A DNA stretch of 64,000 nucleotides from Azospirillum melinis (lineage in GTDB: Bacteria > Pseudomonadota > Alphaproteobacteria > Azospirillales > Azospirillaceae). Location of the stretch: positions 310,001 to 374,000 of the forward strand of contig NZ_WHOS01000001.1 of the NCBI RefSeq assembly GCF_013340935.1. Direction: 5' to 3'. A program made the translations under genes and the position numbers. The notes under the pieces are model-generated. The model was given only the letters and a program-made list of their open reading frames with translations. It did no database searches and was not told the DNA's origin. Shown here piece by piece: positions 18,546 through 29,121 of this stretch (position 1 is the first letter of the stretch; each line of letters begins with the position of its first letter).

Positions 18546-19337
18546 ATGTACGCGTTCACGTACCAACGGCCGACATCGCTTGCCGACGCGGCGACCGCCA
18601 TCCAGGCGGAAGAGGCCAAGCTGCTGGGCGGCGGCCAGACCCTGCTGCCGACGCTGAAACAGCGCCTCGCTCGTCCCACCGACCTGATCGATCTCGGCGC
18701 CATTCCGGAACTGAAGGGCATCCGCGAGGCCGATGGAGGGTTGGAGATCGGCGCCTTCACCCGTCATGCGGAGGTCGCCCATTCCGACCTCGTCAAGCGG
18801 GTCATCCCGGCGCTGGCGAGCCTCGCCGAGGGCATCGGCGACCGTCAGGTCCGCAACATGGGCACGATGGGCGGCTCCATCGCCAACGCCGACCCTTCTG
18901 CCGACTACCCGTCGGCCGTGGTGGCGCTCAAGGCCACGGTGACCACCGACCGCCGGACCATCGCCGGTGACGATTTCTTCACCGGCATGTTCGAAACCGC
19001 GTTGGAGCCGGGCGAGATCCTCAAGTCGGTCCGCTACTCCCGGCCGGACAAGGCGGCCTACGCCAAATTCCGCAACCCGGCCAGCCGCTACGCCATCGTC
19101 GGCGTCTTCGTCGCGAAGTTCGGCGCGGAGGTGCGGGTGGCGGTGACCGGCGCCGCCGGCTCCGTCTTCCGCGCCACCGCGTTCGAGACGGCGCTGGCTG
19201 CCGACTTCCGTGCCGAAGCCTTGAACGGCCTGTCGGTGGAGGCCGACGGCCTGAACGCCGACATCCACGCCAGCGCCGACTACCGCGCCCACCTCGTCAC
19301 CGTGATGGCGAAGCGCGCGGTGGAAGCGGCGGGGTGA
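18546..19337 (+). CDS. coxM: Molybdenum hydroxylase FAD-binding medium subunit (CoxM-like)
   Basis: This 263-residue FAD-binding subunit completes the S-L-M hydroxylase. The two FAD-pyrophosphate motifs are present: KLLGGGQTLLPTLKQRLARP near residue 26 and NMGTMGGSIANADPSADYP near residue 103. A C-terminal CO-dehydrogenase flavoprotein domain follows. A strong AAGGAGG site lies before the ATG, 28 nt after coxL. After it comes a palindromic repeat block before the accessory genes, so expression of the second half of the cluster may be modulated there. Confidence 0.92.
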   Translation: MYAFTYQRPTSLADAATAIQAEEAKLLGGGQTLLPTLKQRLARPTDLIDLGAIPELKGIREADGGLEIGAFTRHAEVAHSDLVKRVIPALASLAEGIGDRQVRNMGTMGGSIANADPSADYPSAVVALKATVTTDRRTIAGDDFFTGMFETALEPGEILKSVRYSRPDKAAYAKFRNPASRYAIVGVFVAKFGAEVRVAVTGAAGSVFRATAFETALAADFRAEALNGLSVEADGLNADIHASADYRAHLVTVMAKRAVEAAG

Positions 19338-19347
19338 TCGGGAAAGT

Positions 19348-19521
19348 CCCCTCTCCCCCCCGGGGAGAGGGTTAGGGTGAGGGGGATGCGTTGCGTGGAG
19401 CATCCAAGCAATGCAAAGTCCCTCACCCGGCGCCCTTGGCGCCACCCTCTCCCCGAGGGAGAGGGTCTGCCCCCCTCACCCGGTCGGCTTCGCCGCCCGA
19501 CCTCTCCCCAGGGGGGAGAGG
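19348..19521. repeat. REP-like mosaic of GGGAGAGG/CCTCTCCC palindromes
   Basis: The coxM-coxD gap is filled by three related hairpins: 19348-19371, 19445-19465 and 19501-19521, each of the form CCTCTCCC...GGGAGAGG. Between them are CCTCACCC segments and another hairpin at 19481-19502 (CGGTCGG...CCGCCCG). Such mosaics are common dispersed intergenic repeats in GC-rich proteobacteria. No second copy is seen in this window. Confidence 0.7.
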
Positions 19522-19553
19522 CGGATTTGCAGGCCAGCCCCAAAAGGCCTTCG

Positions 19554-20477
19554 ATGACCACCTCCCTTCCCGCCTCCGTCGATGAAACGCTGGCGCTACT
19601 CACCCGCGGCAATTACGTCGCGGACCGCTCGCTGGCGACCGCGCTGTTCCTGGCGCTGAAGCTCAAGCGCCCGTTGTTCCTGGAGGGCGAGGCCGGGGTC
19701 GGCAAGACGGAGATCGCCAAGGTCCTGTCGGCGACGCTCGGCCGCAAGCTGCTGCGGCTGCAATGCTATGAGGGGCTGGACGCCTCGTCCGCCGTCTATG
19801 AGTGGAATTATGCCCGCCAGATGATGGAAATCCGGCTGGCGGAGGCATCCGGCGGGCAGGACCGCGAATCGCTGGCCGCCGACCTGTTCTCCGAACGCTT
19901 TCTGGTCAAGCGTCCACTGCTCCAGGCACTGGAACCGGACCTTGCCGGACCGCCGGTGCTGCTGATCGACGAGCTGGATCGCACCGACGAACCGTTCGAG
20001 GCCTATCTGCTGGAGATCCTCTCCGACTACCAGGTCTCGATTCCCGAATTCGGCACCGTTCATGCGCCGGAGCCGCCCATCGTCATCCTCACCTCCAACC
20101 GCACGCGCGAGATCCACGACGCGCTGAAACGGCGCTGCTTCTACCATTGGGTCGATTACCCCGGCGCCGCGCGGGAGCGGGAGATCCTGTCGGTTAAGGC
20201 TCCGCAGGCCGATGCCCGGCTGGCGGCCCAGGTGGTCGGCTTCGTCCAGACCCTGCGTGGCATGGACCTCTACAAGGCGCCGGGCGTGGCCGAGACGCTC
20301 GACTGGGCGCAAGCGCTGGTCGAGCTGAACCAGCTGGAACTTGAGCCCTCCGTCATCAACGACACGCTGGGCACGCTGCTGAAATACCAGGACGACATTG
20401 CCCGCATCCAGGGCAGCGAGGCGGCGCGCATCCTGACCCAGGTCAAGACCGAGCTGGCCGCCACCACCGCCCGGTGA
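19554..20477 (+). CDS. coxD: MoxR-type AAA+ ATPase (CoxD-like)
   Basis: This 307-residue ATPase has Walker A GEAGVGKTE near residue 48 and Walker B VLLIDELDR. In CO dehydrogenase clusters CoxD helps build the copper/molybdenum active site together with the VWA protein CoxE. The ATG at 19554 begins the conserved part. The frame is open upstream through the palindromic repeat block, but that stretch is not coding-like. The coxE start lies 7 nt after the stop. CoxD with form II hydroxylases implies assembly help even without the form I copper loop. Confidence 0.9.
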   Translation: MTTSLPASVDETLALLTRGNYVADRSLATALFLALKLKRPLFLEGEAGVGKTEIAKVLSATLGRKLLRLQCYEGLDASSAVYEWNYARQMMEIRLAEASGGQDRESLAADLFSERFLVKRPLLQALEPDLAGPPVLLIDELDRTDEPFEAYLLEILSDYQVSIPEFGTVHAPEPPIVILTSNRTREIHDALKRRCFYHWVDYPGAAREREILSVKAPQADARLAAQVVGFVQTLRGMDLYKAPGVAETLDWAQALVELNQLELEPSVINDTLGTLLKYQDDIARIQGSEAARILTQVKTELAATTAR

Positions 20478-20484
20478 GCGCATC

Positions 20485-21702
20485 ATGACGGACGACGCGC
20501 CGGCCGGACGCCTCACCCTCAACCTGATGCATTTCGCCCGCGCCCTGCGCGCCGCCGGCCTGCCGGTCGGGCCGGGCAAGGTCTTGCAGGCAGTCGAGGC
20601 GGTGGAGGCGGTCGGCCTGTCCAACCGCACCGACTTCTATTGGGCGCTGCACGCCATCTTCGTGAACCGCCACGACCAGAGCGAGCTCTTCGACCAGGCC
20701 TTCCACGTCTTCTGGCGCAACCCCGACATCCTGAAGAAGATGATGTCACTGATGCTGCCGAAGGTGCGGACGGAGGCGCCGCCCGACCAGCCGGAAATGG
20801 CCCAGCGCCTCGCCGAGGCCCTGCACGGCAGCGGCACCGAACAGGAGGAGCCGGAAAAGACGGAGATCGAGATCGATGCCTCCTTCACCGTCTCCGCCGC
20901 CGAGCGCTTGCAGGACAAGGACTTCGAGAAAATGACGGGGGAGGAGATGGCGCAGGCCAAGCGCCTGCTGACCCGTCTCTCCCTGCCGCTGGCGGAGGTC
21001 ACCACACGGCGCCACCGCCCCGACCCGATGGGACCGCGGGTGGACCCGCGAGCCACGCTGCGGCGGATGCTGCGCAGCGGCGGCGACCTGTCGGACCTCG
21101 CCCGCAAGCGCCGCCGCACCCGGCCGCCGCCGCTGGTGGTGCTGTGCGACATTTCCGGTTCGATGACCCGCTATTCGCGGATGCTGCTGCATTTCATGCA
21201 TGCGGTCACCAACGACCGCGACCGGGTGTACAGCTTCGTCTTCGGCACGCGGCTGACCAACATCACCCGCCACCTGCGGCACAAGGACGTCGATGTGGCG
21301 CTGGACGCCGTGTCGGGAGCGGTGGCCGACTGGTCGGGCGGCACACGGATCGGCACCGCACTGCACGCCTTCAACCGGACCTGGGCGCGCCGGGTGCTGG
21401 GCCAGGGTGCGGTGGTACTTCTCATTACCGACGGGCTGGACAGGGATGCAGGGGAAGGGCTTGCGGCAGAGGCCGAACGGTTGCACAAAAGCTGTCGGCG
21501 GCTCGTCTGGCTGAATCCTTTGTTGCGCTGGGAAGGCTTTGCGCCGAAATCCTCAGGCATCCGGGCGTTGCTGCCGCATGTGGACGATTTTCGTGCGGCC
21601 CACAGCCTGAACAGCCTCGCGGATCTGGCCGGCGCCTTGTCGGCCGACGGTCCGCGTCGTAGTCCGGGCTTGCGCCGCTGGTTGAAGGAGGCGGCGGGAT
21701 GA
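20485..21702 (+). CDS. coxE: VWA-domain protein CoxE-like
   Basis: This 405-residue protein is a MoxR partner with a C-terminal von Willebrand A domain. The MIDAS motif DISGSMTRYSRM follows a basic linker RKRRRTRPPPLVVL. The N-terminal half (residues 1-200) is helical and acidic. It likely acts with CoxD in hydroxylase maturation. The stop overlaps the next gene by 4 nt, so the maturation genes form a coupled operon. Confidence 0.9.
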   Translation: MTDDAPAGRLTLNLMHFARALRAAGLPVGPGKVLQAVEAVEAVGLSNRTDFYWALHAIFVNRHDQSELFDQAFHVFWRNPDILKKMMSLMLPKVRTEAPPDQPEMAQRLAEALHGSGTEQEEPEKTEIEIDASFTVSAAERLQDKDFEKMTGEEMAQAKRLLTRLSLPLAEVTTRRHRPDPMGPRVDPRATLRRMLRSGGDLSDLARKRRRTRPPPLVVLCDISGSMTRYSRMLLHFMHAVTNDRDRVYSFVFGTRLTNITRHLRHKDVDVALDAVSGAVADWSGGTRIGTALHAFNRTWARRVLGQGAVVLLITDGLDRDAGEGLAAEAERLHKSCRRLVWLNPLLRWEGFAPKSSGIRALLPHVDDFRAAHSLNSLADLAGALSADGPRRSPGLRRWLKEAAG

Positions 21703-22028
21703 ACGACACCCTGATGGCGGACAACATCGTGGAACAGGCGGCCGCATGGCGGACAGCCGGCCGCAGGGTGGCCCTGGCGACCGTCGTGTCGACCTGGGGC
21801 TCCTCGCCGCGGCCGGTCGGCAGCCAGATGGCGGTCGACGACCGCGGCTCCATGGCCGGTTCCGTGTCCGGCGGCTGCATCGAAAGCGCCGTGGCGCATG
21901 AGGCGGCCAAGACGATGGAGGACGGCGAACCGCGTCTGCTGTCCTTCGGCATCACCAACGAAATGGCCTGGGAAGTCGGGCTGGCCTGCGGCGGACAGGT
22001 GCAGGTCTATGTCGAGGCCGTGGAATGA
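21699..22028 (+). CDS. XdhC/CoxI N-terminal domain protein
   Basis: This 109-residue protein corresponds to the N-terminal XdhC_CoxI domain: RRVALATVVSTWGSSPRPVGSQM cut across residues 23-45 and GSVSGGCIES. XdhC proteins bind and insert the molybdenum cofactor, including its sulfuration. Here the domain is a separate polypeptide rather than fused to the Rossmann half. It overlaps coxE by 4 nt and the next gene by 4 nt. The cysteine in GGCIE is the conserved cofactor-binding candidate. Confidence 0.88.
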   Translation: MNDTLMADNIVEQAAAWRTAGRRVALATVVSTWGSSPRPVGSQMAVDDRGSMAGSVSGGCIESAVAHEAAKTMEDGEPRLLSFGITNEMAWEVGLACGGQVQVYVEAVE

Positions 22029-22741
22029 AACGCGAAATTCTGGACCGGCTGCTCGCGGCGAAAGCCGATGCAATTCCGGCTGCCCTGGTGACCGATCTTA
22101 ACAGCGGCCTCCAGACGCTTGTTTTTGAAGACACCGTGCATGGCGGCTTCGGGCTGGAGCCCGACCTGCTGGACGAGGTGCGCCGGCGCATCCGCCAGGA
22201 TCGTTCCGGCATGCTGGTCGATCCGCAGGACGAGGACGGCTTCCGGCTGTTCGTGCATGTCCACAATCCGGCCATGCGCCTGTTGATCGTCGGCGCCGTG
22301 CACATCGCGCAGGCTCTGGCCCCGGTGGCGGCGCTGACCGGCTATGACGTGACGGTGATCGACCCGCGCGGTGCCTTCGCCACCGAGGCGCGCTTCCCCG
22401 GCGTGAAGCTGAACCACCTTTGGCCGGACGAGGCGCTGGCCGAACTGAAGCCCGACGTCCGCACCGCGGTGGTTACGCTGACGCACGACCCGAAGCTGGA
22501 CGACCCGGCGCTGATCGCCGCCCTGCGGTCCCCCGCCTTCTATGTCGGTGCGCTGGGCAGCAAGCGCACCCACGCCCTGCGCCTCGACCGCTTGCGCGAC
22601 GAGGGGCTGAGCGAGGTCGAGGTGAAGCGCATCCGCGGCCCGGTCGGGCTGTCGATCGGCGCCGTCACCCCGGCTGAGATCGCCATTGCGATCATGGGGC
22701 AGATCACCTGCGTGCGGCGGGGCGAGACTCATCCCTGTTGA
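22025..22741 (+). CDS. XdhC family protein with C-terminal Rossmann domain
   Basis: This 238-residue protein carries the XdhC C-terminal Rossmann domain: RLLIVGAVHIAQALAPVAALTGYDVTVIDPR, again in pieces from about residue 88. It continues with VTLTHDPKLDDPAL and FYVGALGSKRTHALR. It forms the second half of the split molybdenum-cofactor chaperone pair with the preceding gene. An N-terminal segment of about 80 residues is less typical. The 126-nt gap downstream separates it from the molybdopterin fusion gene. Confidence 0.88.
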   Translation: MKREILDRLLAAKADAIPAALVTDLNSGLQTLVFEDTVHGGFGLEPDLLDEVRRRIRQDRSGMLVDPQDEDGFRLFVHVHNPAMRLLIVGAVHIAQALAPVAALTGYDVTVIDPRGAFATEARFPGVKLNHLWPDEALAELKPDVRTAVVTLTHDPKLDDPALIAALRSPAFYVGALGSKRTHALRLDRLRDEGLSEVEVKRIRGPVGLSIGAVTPAEIAIAIMGQITCVRRGETHPC

Positions 22742-22867
22742 GGCCTGAGGACCGGGGTGGAGGAGCCATAAAAGCCTTCCCCACCCCACACCTTCCGCCC
22801 ATTGCCCGGCTCCGGCCCGCTTGCCATATCCGTGGGCACACATCGTCCGTGCCCATCCGGAGCCCCC

Positions 22868-24535
<1,668 letters not shown>

Positions 24536-25370
24536 AGTTTTCCGCCACCGGCAGATGGGTGGCGATCAAGACTTCCAGACCGTGCAGCATCTCCGCATTG
24601 CTCTGCCGCGCCTCTTCCCGGATGCGCGACGCCCAGCCACGCAGGATGTCGCCGGTGGCCTCCGGATGGAACTGGAAGGCATAGGTGGCGCGACCGAGGC
24701 GGAAGGCCTGACGGTCGCAGGCTTCGCTGTAAGCCAGCGGTACAGCGCCCTCGGGAAACTCGAAGGTGTCGTAATGCCACTGGGCGAGATTCAGTTCGGA
24801 ACCGAAACCGCCAAGCAGCGGGTCGTCCTGCGCCCCGTCGGTCAGGCTGACGCGGTGGATGCCCAGTTCCGGAATGGTGTGGCGGTAGACCTTGGCGCCA
24901 TAGGCGCGGGCCGCCAGCTGCGCGCCCAGGCAGATGCCCATCACCGGCCGGTCGGCCTCGGTGAAGTCGCGGATCGACTCCATCACCCGGCCGAAATGCG
25001 GCCCCTTCTCATCGTCCCAGGCGTCCTGCGGACCGCCCAGCACCACCAGTCCGGCATAGCCGTCCTTGTCGGGGATCGCCTCCCCCTCGTTGGCGGCAAT
25101 TGTGTGGAGGGTGGCGCCGTTGTCGGTCAGCGCATCGCCCACCAGACCGATGGGGGCGGTACGGCTGTTCTGAACCACCAGGATGCGCATGGGTCTGCTC
25201 GGCTCGCGTCGTTGGTAGGGCTGTCATGAAGTTGTGAGACCGTCGCGGGCAGAGTTCAAGCCACAGCTTTTCCCAACCGCATGCGCCGATATGCAAAGCC
25301 GCTATGCGCCGCGACAAAAAGCTGGTCTAGAGTGCGCAAGGCACCCTCGTTCCGCCGGAGGTTCGTTCAG

Positions 25371-26885
25371 ATGCTGTCCCGCACCCGTCTCGTCGCAGCA
25401 CCGCTGTTCGCCATCATGCTCGGCGCCGCCCTGCCCGCCTGGGCGCAAAGCGGCACGCTGACCTTCCTGCACGTCAACGACGTGTATGAGATAGCGCCGG
25501 TGAAGGGACAGGGCGGGTTCGGGCCACTGATGACCCTGCTGAAGCGCGAACGCGCGGCCGCCCCCGATGCGGTCACCACGGTCGGCGGCGATTTCCTGTC
25601 GCCCTCGCTGCTGTCCGGCACGACGCGCGGCGAGCAGATGATCACGCTGTTCAACACCATCGGCGTCGATGCGGTGACCTTCGGCAACCATGAATTCGAC
25701 TTCGGTCCCGACCTGCTGAAGCAGCGCATGGCCGAATCGAAATTTCCGTGGATCGGCACCAATGTGCGGTCGGCCGACGGCTCCGCCTTCGCCAGCACAG
25801 TGCCGAGCTGGACCCGGACCATCGACGGCATCACAGTCGGCTTCCTCGGCCTGATCACCCCCGACACCGCCCGGCTGTCGAGCGCCGGGCCGAGCCTCGA
25901 CTTCCCGCCGGTGCTGGAAACGGCGGCAGCGACGGTGAAGGAGTTGCGGGCGAAGGGAACGTCGGTCGTGGTGGCGCTGACCCACCTGACCATCGAGGAG
26001 GACCGCGAACTGGCGTCCAAGGTCAAGGGCATCGACCTGATCCTGGGCGGCCACGACCACGACCCGATCAGCTTCTATGAGGGGTCCACCCTGATCCTGA
26101 AGGCGGGGCACGACGCACAGTATCTCGGCGTCGTGAAACTCGCGGTCGAAACGAAAGATGCCGGCAAGGGTCCGGCGACCACCACCGTCCCGACGGAATG
26201 GCGCTTCGTCACCACCGCCGGCGTCGCCCCCGATCCGGAGGTCGAGACGGTGGTGGAGGGCTACACCAGGCGGCTCGACAGCGATCTGGCGGCGGTGATC
26301 GGCACCACGACCACGGAACTCGACAGCCGCAAGGATGTGGTGCGCAGCCGCGAGGCCAGCATGGGCAACCTGATCGCCGATGCCCTGCGCGACACACTGA
26401 AGGCCGACGTCGCCATCACCAACGGCGGCGGCATCCGCGCCGACGCGCTGCATCCCGCCGGGTCCAAGCTGACCCGCAAGGACATCTTCGCCGAACTGCC
26501 CTTCGGCAATGTCGGCGTGCTGGTGGAGATGTCCGGTCAGGATCTGATCTCCACCCTCGAACATGGCGTCAGCAAGGTGGAGGAGAAGGCAGGCCGCTTC
26601 CCGCAGGTTTCCGGCCTGACCATGACCTATGACCCGAAGGCGCCGGCCGGGCGGCGGGTGACCTCGATCATGGTCGGCGGCAAGCCGGTCGACCCGCAGG
26701 CGACCTACCGCGTCGCCACCAACGATTACATGCTGAAGGGTGGCGACGGCTATGCCGCCTTCCCGCGCTCCAAAGTCATCGTCGATGCGTCGGGCGCGGT
26801 GCTGCTGGCAACCATCGTGATGAACTACGTCGAGGCCAAGAAAACGGTGGCTCCGGCGGTGGACGGCAGGATCGTGGCAAAATAA
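25371..26885 (+). CDS. Secreted 5'-nucleotidase / metallophosphatase (UshA-like)
   Basis: This 504-residue exported enzyme has a signal peptide ending LPAWAQ. It carries a calcineurin-like metallophosphatase domain (FLHVNDVYEI, GGDFLSP, FGNHEFDFG, LGGHDHDP) and a C-terminal nucleotidase domain (ASMGNLIADALRD, NGGGIRAD, YMLKGGDGYAAFPRS). It should release phosphate from nucleotides in the periplasm. The first metal motif reads NDVYE instead of the usual NDxH, a variant that may alter metal binding or substrate. I chose the ATG at 25371 because the signal peptide starts there. The gene appears monocistronic. Confidence 0.88.
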   Translation: MLSRTRLVAAPLFAIMLGAALPAWAQSGTLTFLHVNDVYEIAPVKGQGGFGPLMTLLKRERAAAPDAVTTVGGDFLSPSLLSGTTRGEQMITLFNTIGVDAVTFGNHEFDFGPDLLKQRMAESKFPWIGTNVRSADGSAFASTVPSWTRTIDGITVGFLGLITPDTARLSSAGPSLDFPPVLETAAATVKELRAKGTSVVVALTHLTIEEDRELASKVKGIDLILGGHDHDPISFYEGSTLILKAGHDAQYLGVVKLAVETKDAGKGPATTTVPTEWRFVTTAGVAPDPEVETVVEGYTRRLDSDLAAVIGTTTTELDSRKDVVRSREASMGNLIADALRDTLKADVAITNGGGIRADALHPAGSKLTRKDIFAELPFGNVGVLVEMSGQDLISTLEHGVSKVEEKAGRFPQVSGLTMTYDPKAPAGRRVTSIMVGGKPVDPQATYRVATNDYMLKGGDGYAAFPRSKVIVDASGAVLLATIVMNYVEAKKTVAPAVDGRIVAK

Positions 26886-26994
26886 CGCAGCAGCCGGGAC
26901 ATTATAGTGCCCTGGGCCGTCACTCCGTTGCGCGGGGTGGGCATTTCCCTTTAGGGTAGCCCGTCCGCCCTACATCCGCGCCGAAGGCCGCCGC

Positions 26995-28038
26995 ATGTCC
27001 GACACCCTGCCCGCCCGTTCCAACGACTTCGCCCAGACCTTCAACACCGCCCATGGCGAAGCCGGGCTGGGCCGGGTGTCGATCGCGCACATCCTGCAGC
27101 GCGTCCAGACCGATCCGAATTTCCTGTTCAGCCAGGAGTTCCGCCAGGGCGCCGGACAATGCCCGTTCCATGCCGGCAAGACCGACGGCACTGCCGAAGG
27201 AACGGCCGCAATCCCGCAGGACGATGCCGACAAGGTGGCCGTCAACAGCCTGCTGGCCCTGCTGTTCAACCGGCTGCGCGACCACATCGCCGGCAAGCTG
27301 CCCTTCGATGCGGATGGGCGGCCGATGCTCCCCATCCCGCCGCGCTCGCCGCATGGGCTGGACCCGGCCGACCGCGCCGCCATGGCCGCGGCGGCGCCGG
27401 ACGTGTTCTGCTCGGTCCTGCGCGACGCGACCTGCCATCTGCTGGACGGGCTGATCACCGGCTGGGCCGTTGATCTGGTGCGGGAGGAGGAGTATTTCCG
27501 CTCCCAGGGCTCGGGCGAGATCTCGCTGGAGGCGGCGGCGACCTTCGTCCTGCGCACAGTGCTGGAACATTCGTCGCTCTACCAGCGCGCCGGATACGAC
27601 ATGCTGTCGATCACCAAGACCGGCAGCCACACCGCCATCCACATCTGCTGGGCGATGGTGGAGGCCGCACCGCTGCTGGTGCCGGGACAGGACGCCGCCT
27701 TCTACGACGACCTCGTCCACCGCAGCCTCAAGCAGATCGTGCCGCTGTCGATGTCCAGCCTGGGCATGCTGGTCCATTACATGGAGGAAAGCGGGATCGA
27801 GCCGCCCGACGGGCTGGCGGTGCACCGGCTGCCCAAAGACCAGAAGGCCTTCATTCTGGACGCCAACGGGCTGATCCGGCTGAACGCCGATCCAATCGTC
27901 ACCTTCGCCAAGCCGGGCGAGCGCTATTACACCGGCTGCCCGGCCTTCTACACCACCAACCTGATCAAGCTGTATCTCGACATCGTCGCCGGGCTGGCGC
28001 TCGACTACTCCGTCTACGACCGCCTGCAGGAGGGTTGA
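26995..28038 (+). CDS. Unrecognised protein, first of a tandem paralogous pair
   Basis: I do not recognise this 347-residue protein. It is predicted cytosolic, mostly helical, with no signal or membrane segment. It shares much of its length with the next gene. Shared blocks include NDFA near the start, CP-x-HA (C56), CHLLD/G (C147), GYDxLSITKTGSHTAxHxCW (C218), SLKQxxPLxMxSLGML and GERxYTGCPAFY (C315). The four shared cysteines, two as Cys-Pro with a nearby His, suggest metal or heme binding, but that is only inference. The stop is 5 nt before the paralogue's start. Confidence 0.8.
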   Translation: MSDTLPARSNDFAQTFNTAHGEAGLGRVSIAHILQRVQTDPNFLFSQEFRQGAGQCPFHAGKTDGTAEGTAAIPQDDADKVAVNSLLALLFNRLRDHIAGKLPFDADGRPMLPIPPRSPHGLDPADRAAMAAAAPDVFCSVLRDATCHLLDGLITGWAVDLVREEEYFRSQGSGEISLEAAATFVLRTVLEHSSLYQRAGYDMLSITKTGSHTAIHICWAMVEAAPLLVPGQDAAFYDDLVHRSLKQIVPLSMSSLGMLVHYMEESGIEPPDGLAVHRLPKDQKAFILDANGLIRLNADPIVTFAKPGERYYTGCPAFYTTNLIKLYLDIVAGLALDYSVYDRLQEG

Positions 28039-28043
28039 GCCCG

Positions 28044-29042
28044 ATGGCCCGCACCAATGACTTCGCCCTGACCTATGCCGGCGCGCATGAGGAGGCCGGG
28101 ATGACCCGGATCAACCTCGCGCCGATCCTGCACCGCATCGCCGAAGACCCGAACTACCTGCTCAGCGAGGAACTGCTGACGCTGGCCGGCCACTGCCCGG
28201 CCCATGCCGACACCCGCAAGGAGGATTTCGAGAAGGTCGCGATCAACACGCTGCTCGGATTCCTCTATGTCGATTTGCGGGAGCACATCATCGCCCGCAT
28301 GCCGCTGGACGATAACGGTCATCTGCGGCTGTCCACCCCGCCGGAGTCGCCGCACGGGCTGGATTTCGCCGATCCGGACGGCCTGACCGCCGCCGATCCC
28401 GACCGCATGGTCGGCTTCCTGCGCGATTCCGTCTGCCACCTGCTCGACGCCATCATCAAGGATTGGGCGATCAAGGTGATGGTGGAGGAGGACCGCTGCC
28501 GGACGGAGGGGACCATCACCGACATGGCTGCCGCCGGCTATGTGCTGGGCCGCGAATTGCAGAAGTCGGTGCTGCACGGCCCGTCCGGCTACGACATTCT
28601 GTCCATCACCAAGACCGGCAGCCATACCGCGCTCCATGTCTGCTGGAATCTGGTGGAAGCCGCACCGCTGCTGCGGCCGGGGCTGGAGGCGGCAGCCTAC
28701 GACGACCTCGCCCGCCGCAGCCTGAAGCAGGTGCTGCCGCTGGCCATGGGCAGCCTGGGCATGCTGTGCCAGTTCATGGCGGCGGGAAAGATCGAGGCCG
28801 ACGACCATCAGGCCATCCATCCGTTGCGCACCGACCAGTCGGCCTTCCTCTACGATCCGGACAAGGACCTGATCGTGCTCAACACCGACCTGATCGAGCC
28901 GACCGCGATGGCGGGAGAGCGCCATTACACCGGCTGTCCGGCCTTCTACGCCAACGGCCTGATCAACCTGTACATGGAAATCGTGCTGACGCTGGCCGCC
29001 CAGTACGGCATGTATGTGCGGCTGCAGGACAGGGTGGCGTGA
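28044..29042 (+). CDS. Unrecognised protein, second of a tandem paralogous pair
   Basis: This 332-residue protein is a diverged copy of the preceding one. It keeps the four shared cysteines: C51 in GHCPAHAD, C131 in VCHLLD, C200 in HVCWNLVEAAPLL and C298 in YTGCPAFY. It lacks the 20-residue insert that follows the first motif in the upstream copy. The ATG at 28044 follows GGAGGG, which lies in the last codons of the first gene; a TTG at 28035 is less likely. Function is unknown. Tight coupling suggests the two products work together, perhaps as a heterodimer. Confidence 0.8.
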   Translation: MARTNDFALTYAGAHEEAGMTRINLAPILHRIAEDPNYLLSEELLTLAGHCPAHADTRKEDFEKVAINTLLGFLYVDLREHIIARMPLDDNGHLRLSTPPESPHGLDFADPDGLTAADPDRMVGFLRDSVCHLLDAIIKDWAIKVMVEEDRCRTEGTITDMAAAGYVLGRELQKSVLHGPSGYDILSITKTGSHTALHVCWNLVEAAPLLRPGLEAAAYDDLARRSLKQVLPLAMGSLGMLCQFMAAGKIEADDHQAIHPLRTDQSAFLYDPDKDLIVLNTDLIEPTAMAGERHYTGCPAFYANGLINLYMEIVLTLAAQYGMYVRLQDRVA

Positions 29043-29065
29043 CCCGTTTCTCGCAATGGGGTTCT

Positions 29066-29104
29066 TGACGGAACGCCGACCATGCCTATGTTGGCGTTCC
29101 GTCA
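29066..29104. repeat. Perfect 12-bp inverted repeat before the phosphatase gene
   Basis: TGACGGAACGCC (29066-29077) and GGCGTTCCGTCA (29093-29104) face each other across 15 nt. The right arm ends 5 nt before the phosphatase ribosome-binding site (GGAAGG, 29110-29115). There is no T tract, so it may be an operator or a leader hairpin controlling the phosphatase rather than a terminator. Confidence 0.6.
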
Positions 29105-29121
29105 GAGTCGGAAGGTTTGAG

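Noticed and set aside
16127..19337. Calling the cox genes a true aerobic CO dehydrogenase
   Set aside because: The large subunit lacks the form I AYxCSFR loop with the copper-binding cysteine, so only a form II hydroxylase call is supported.
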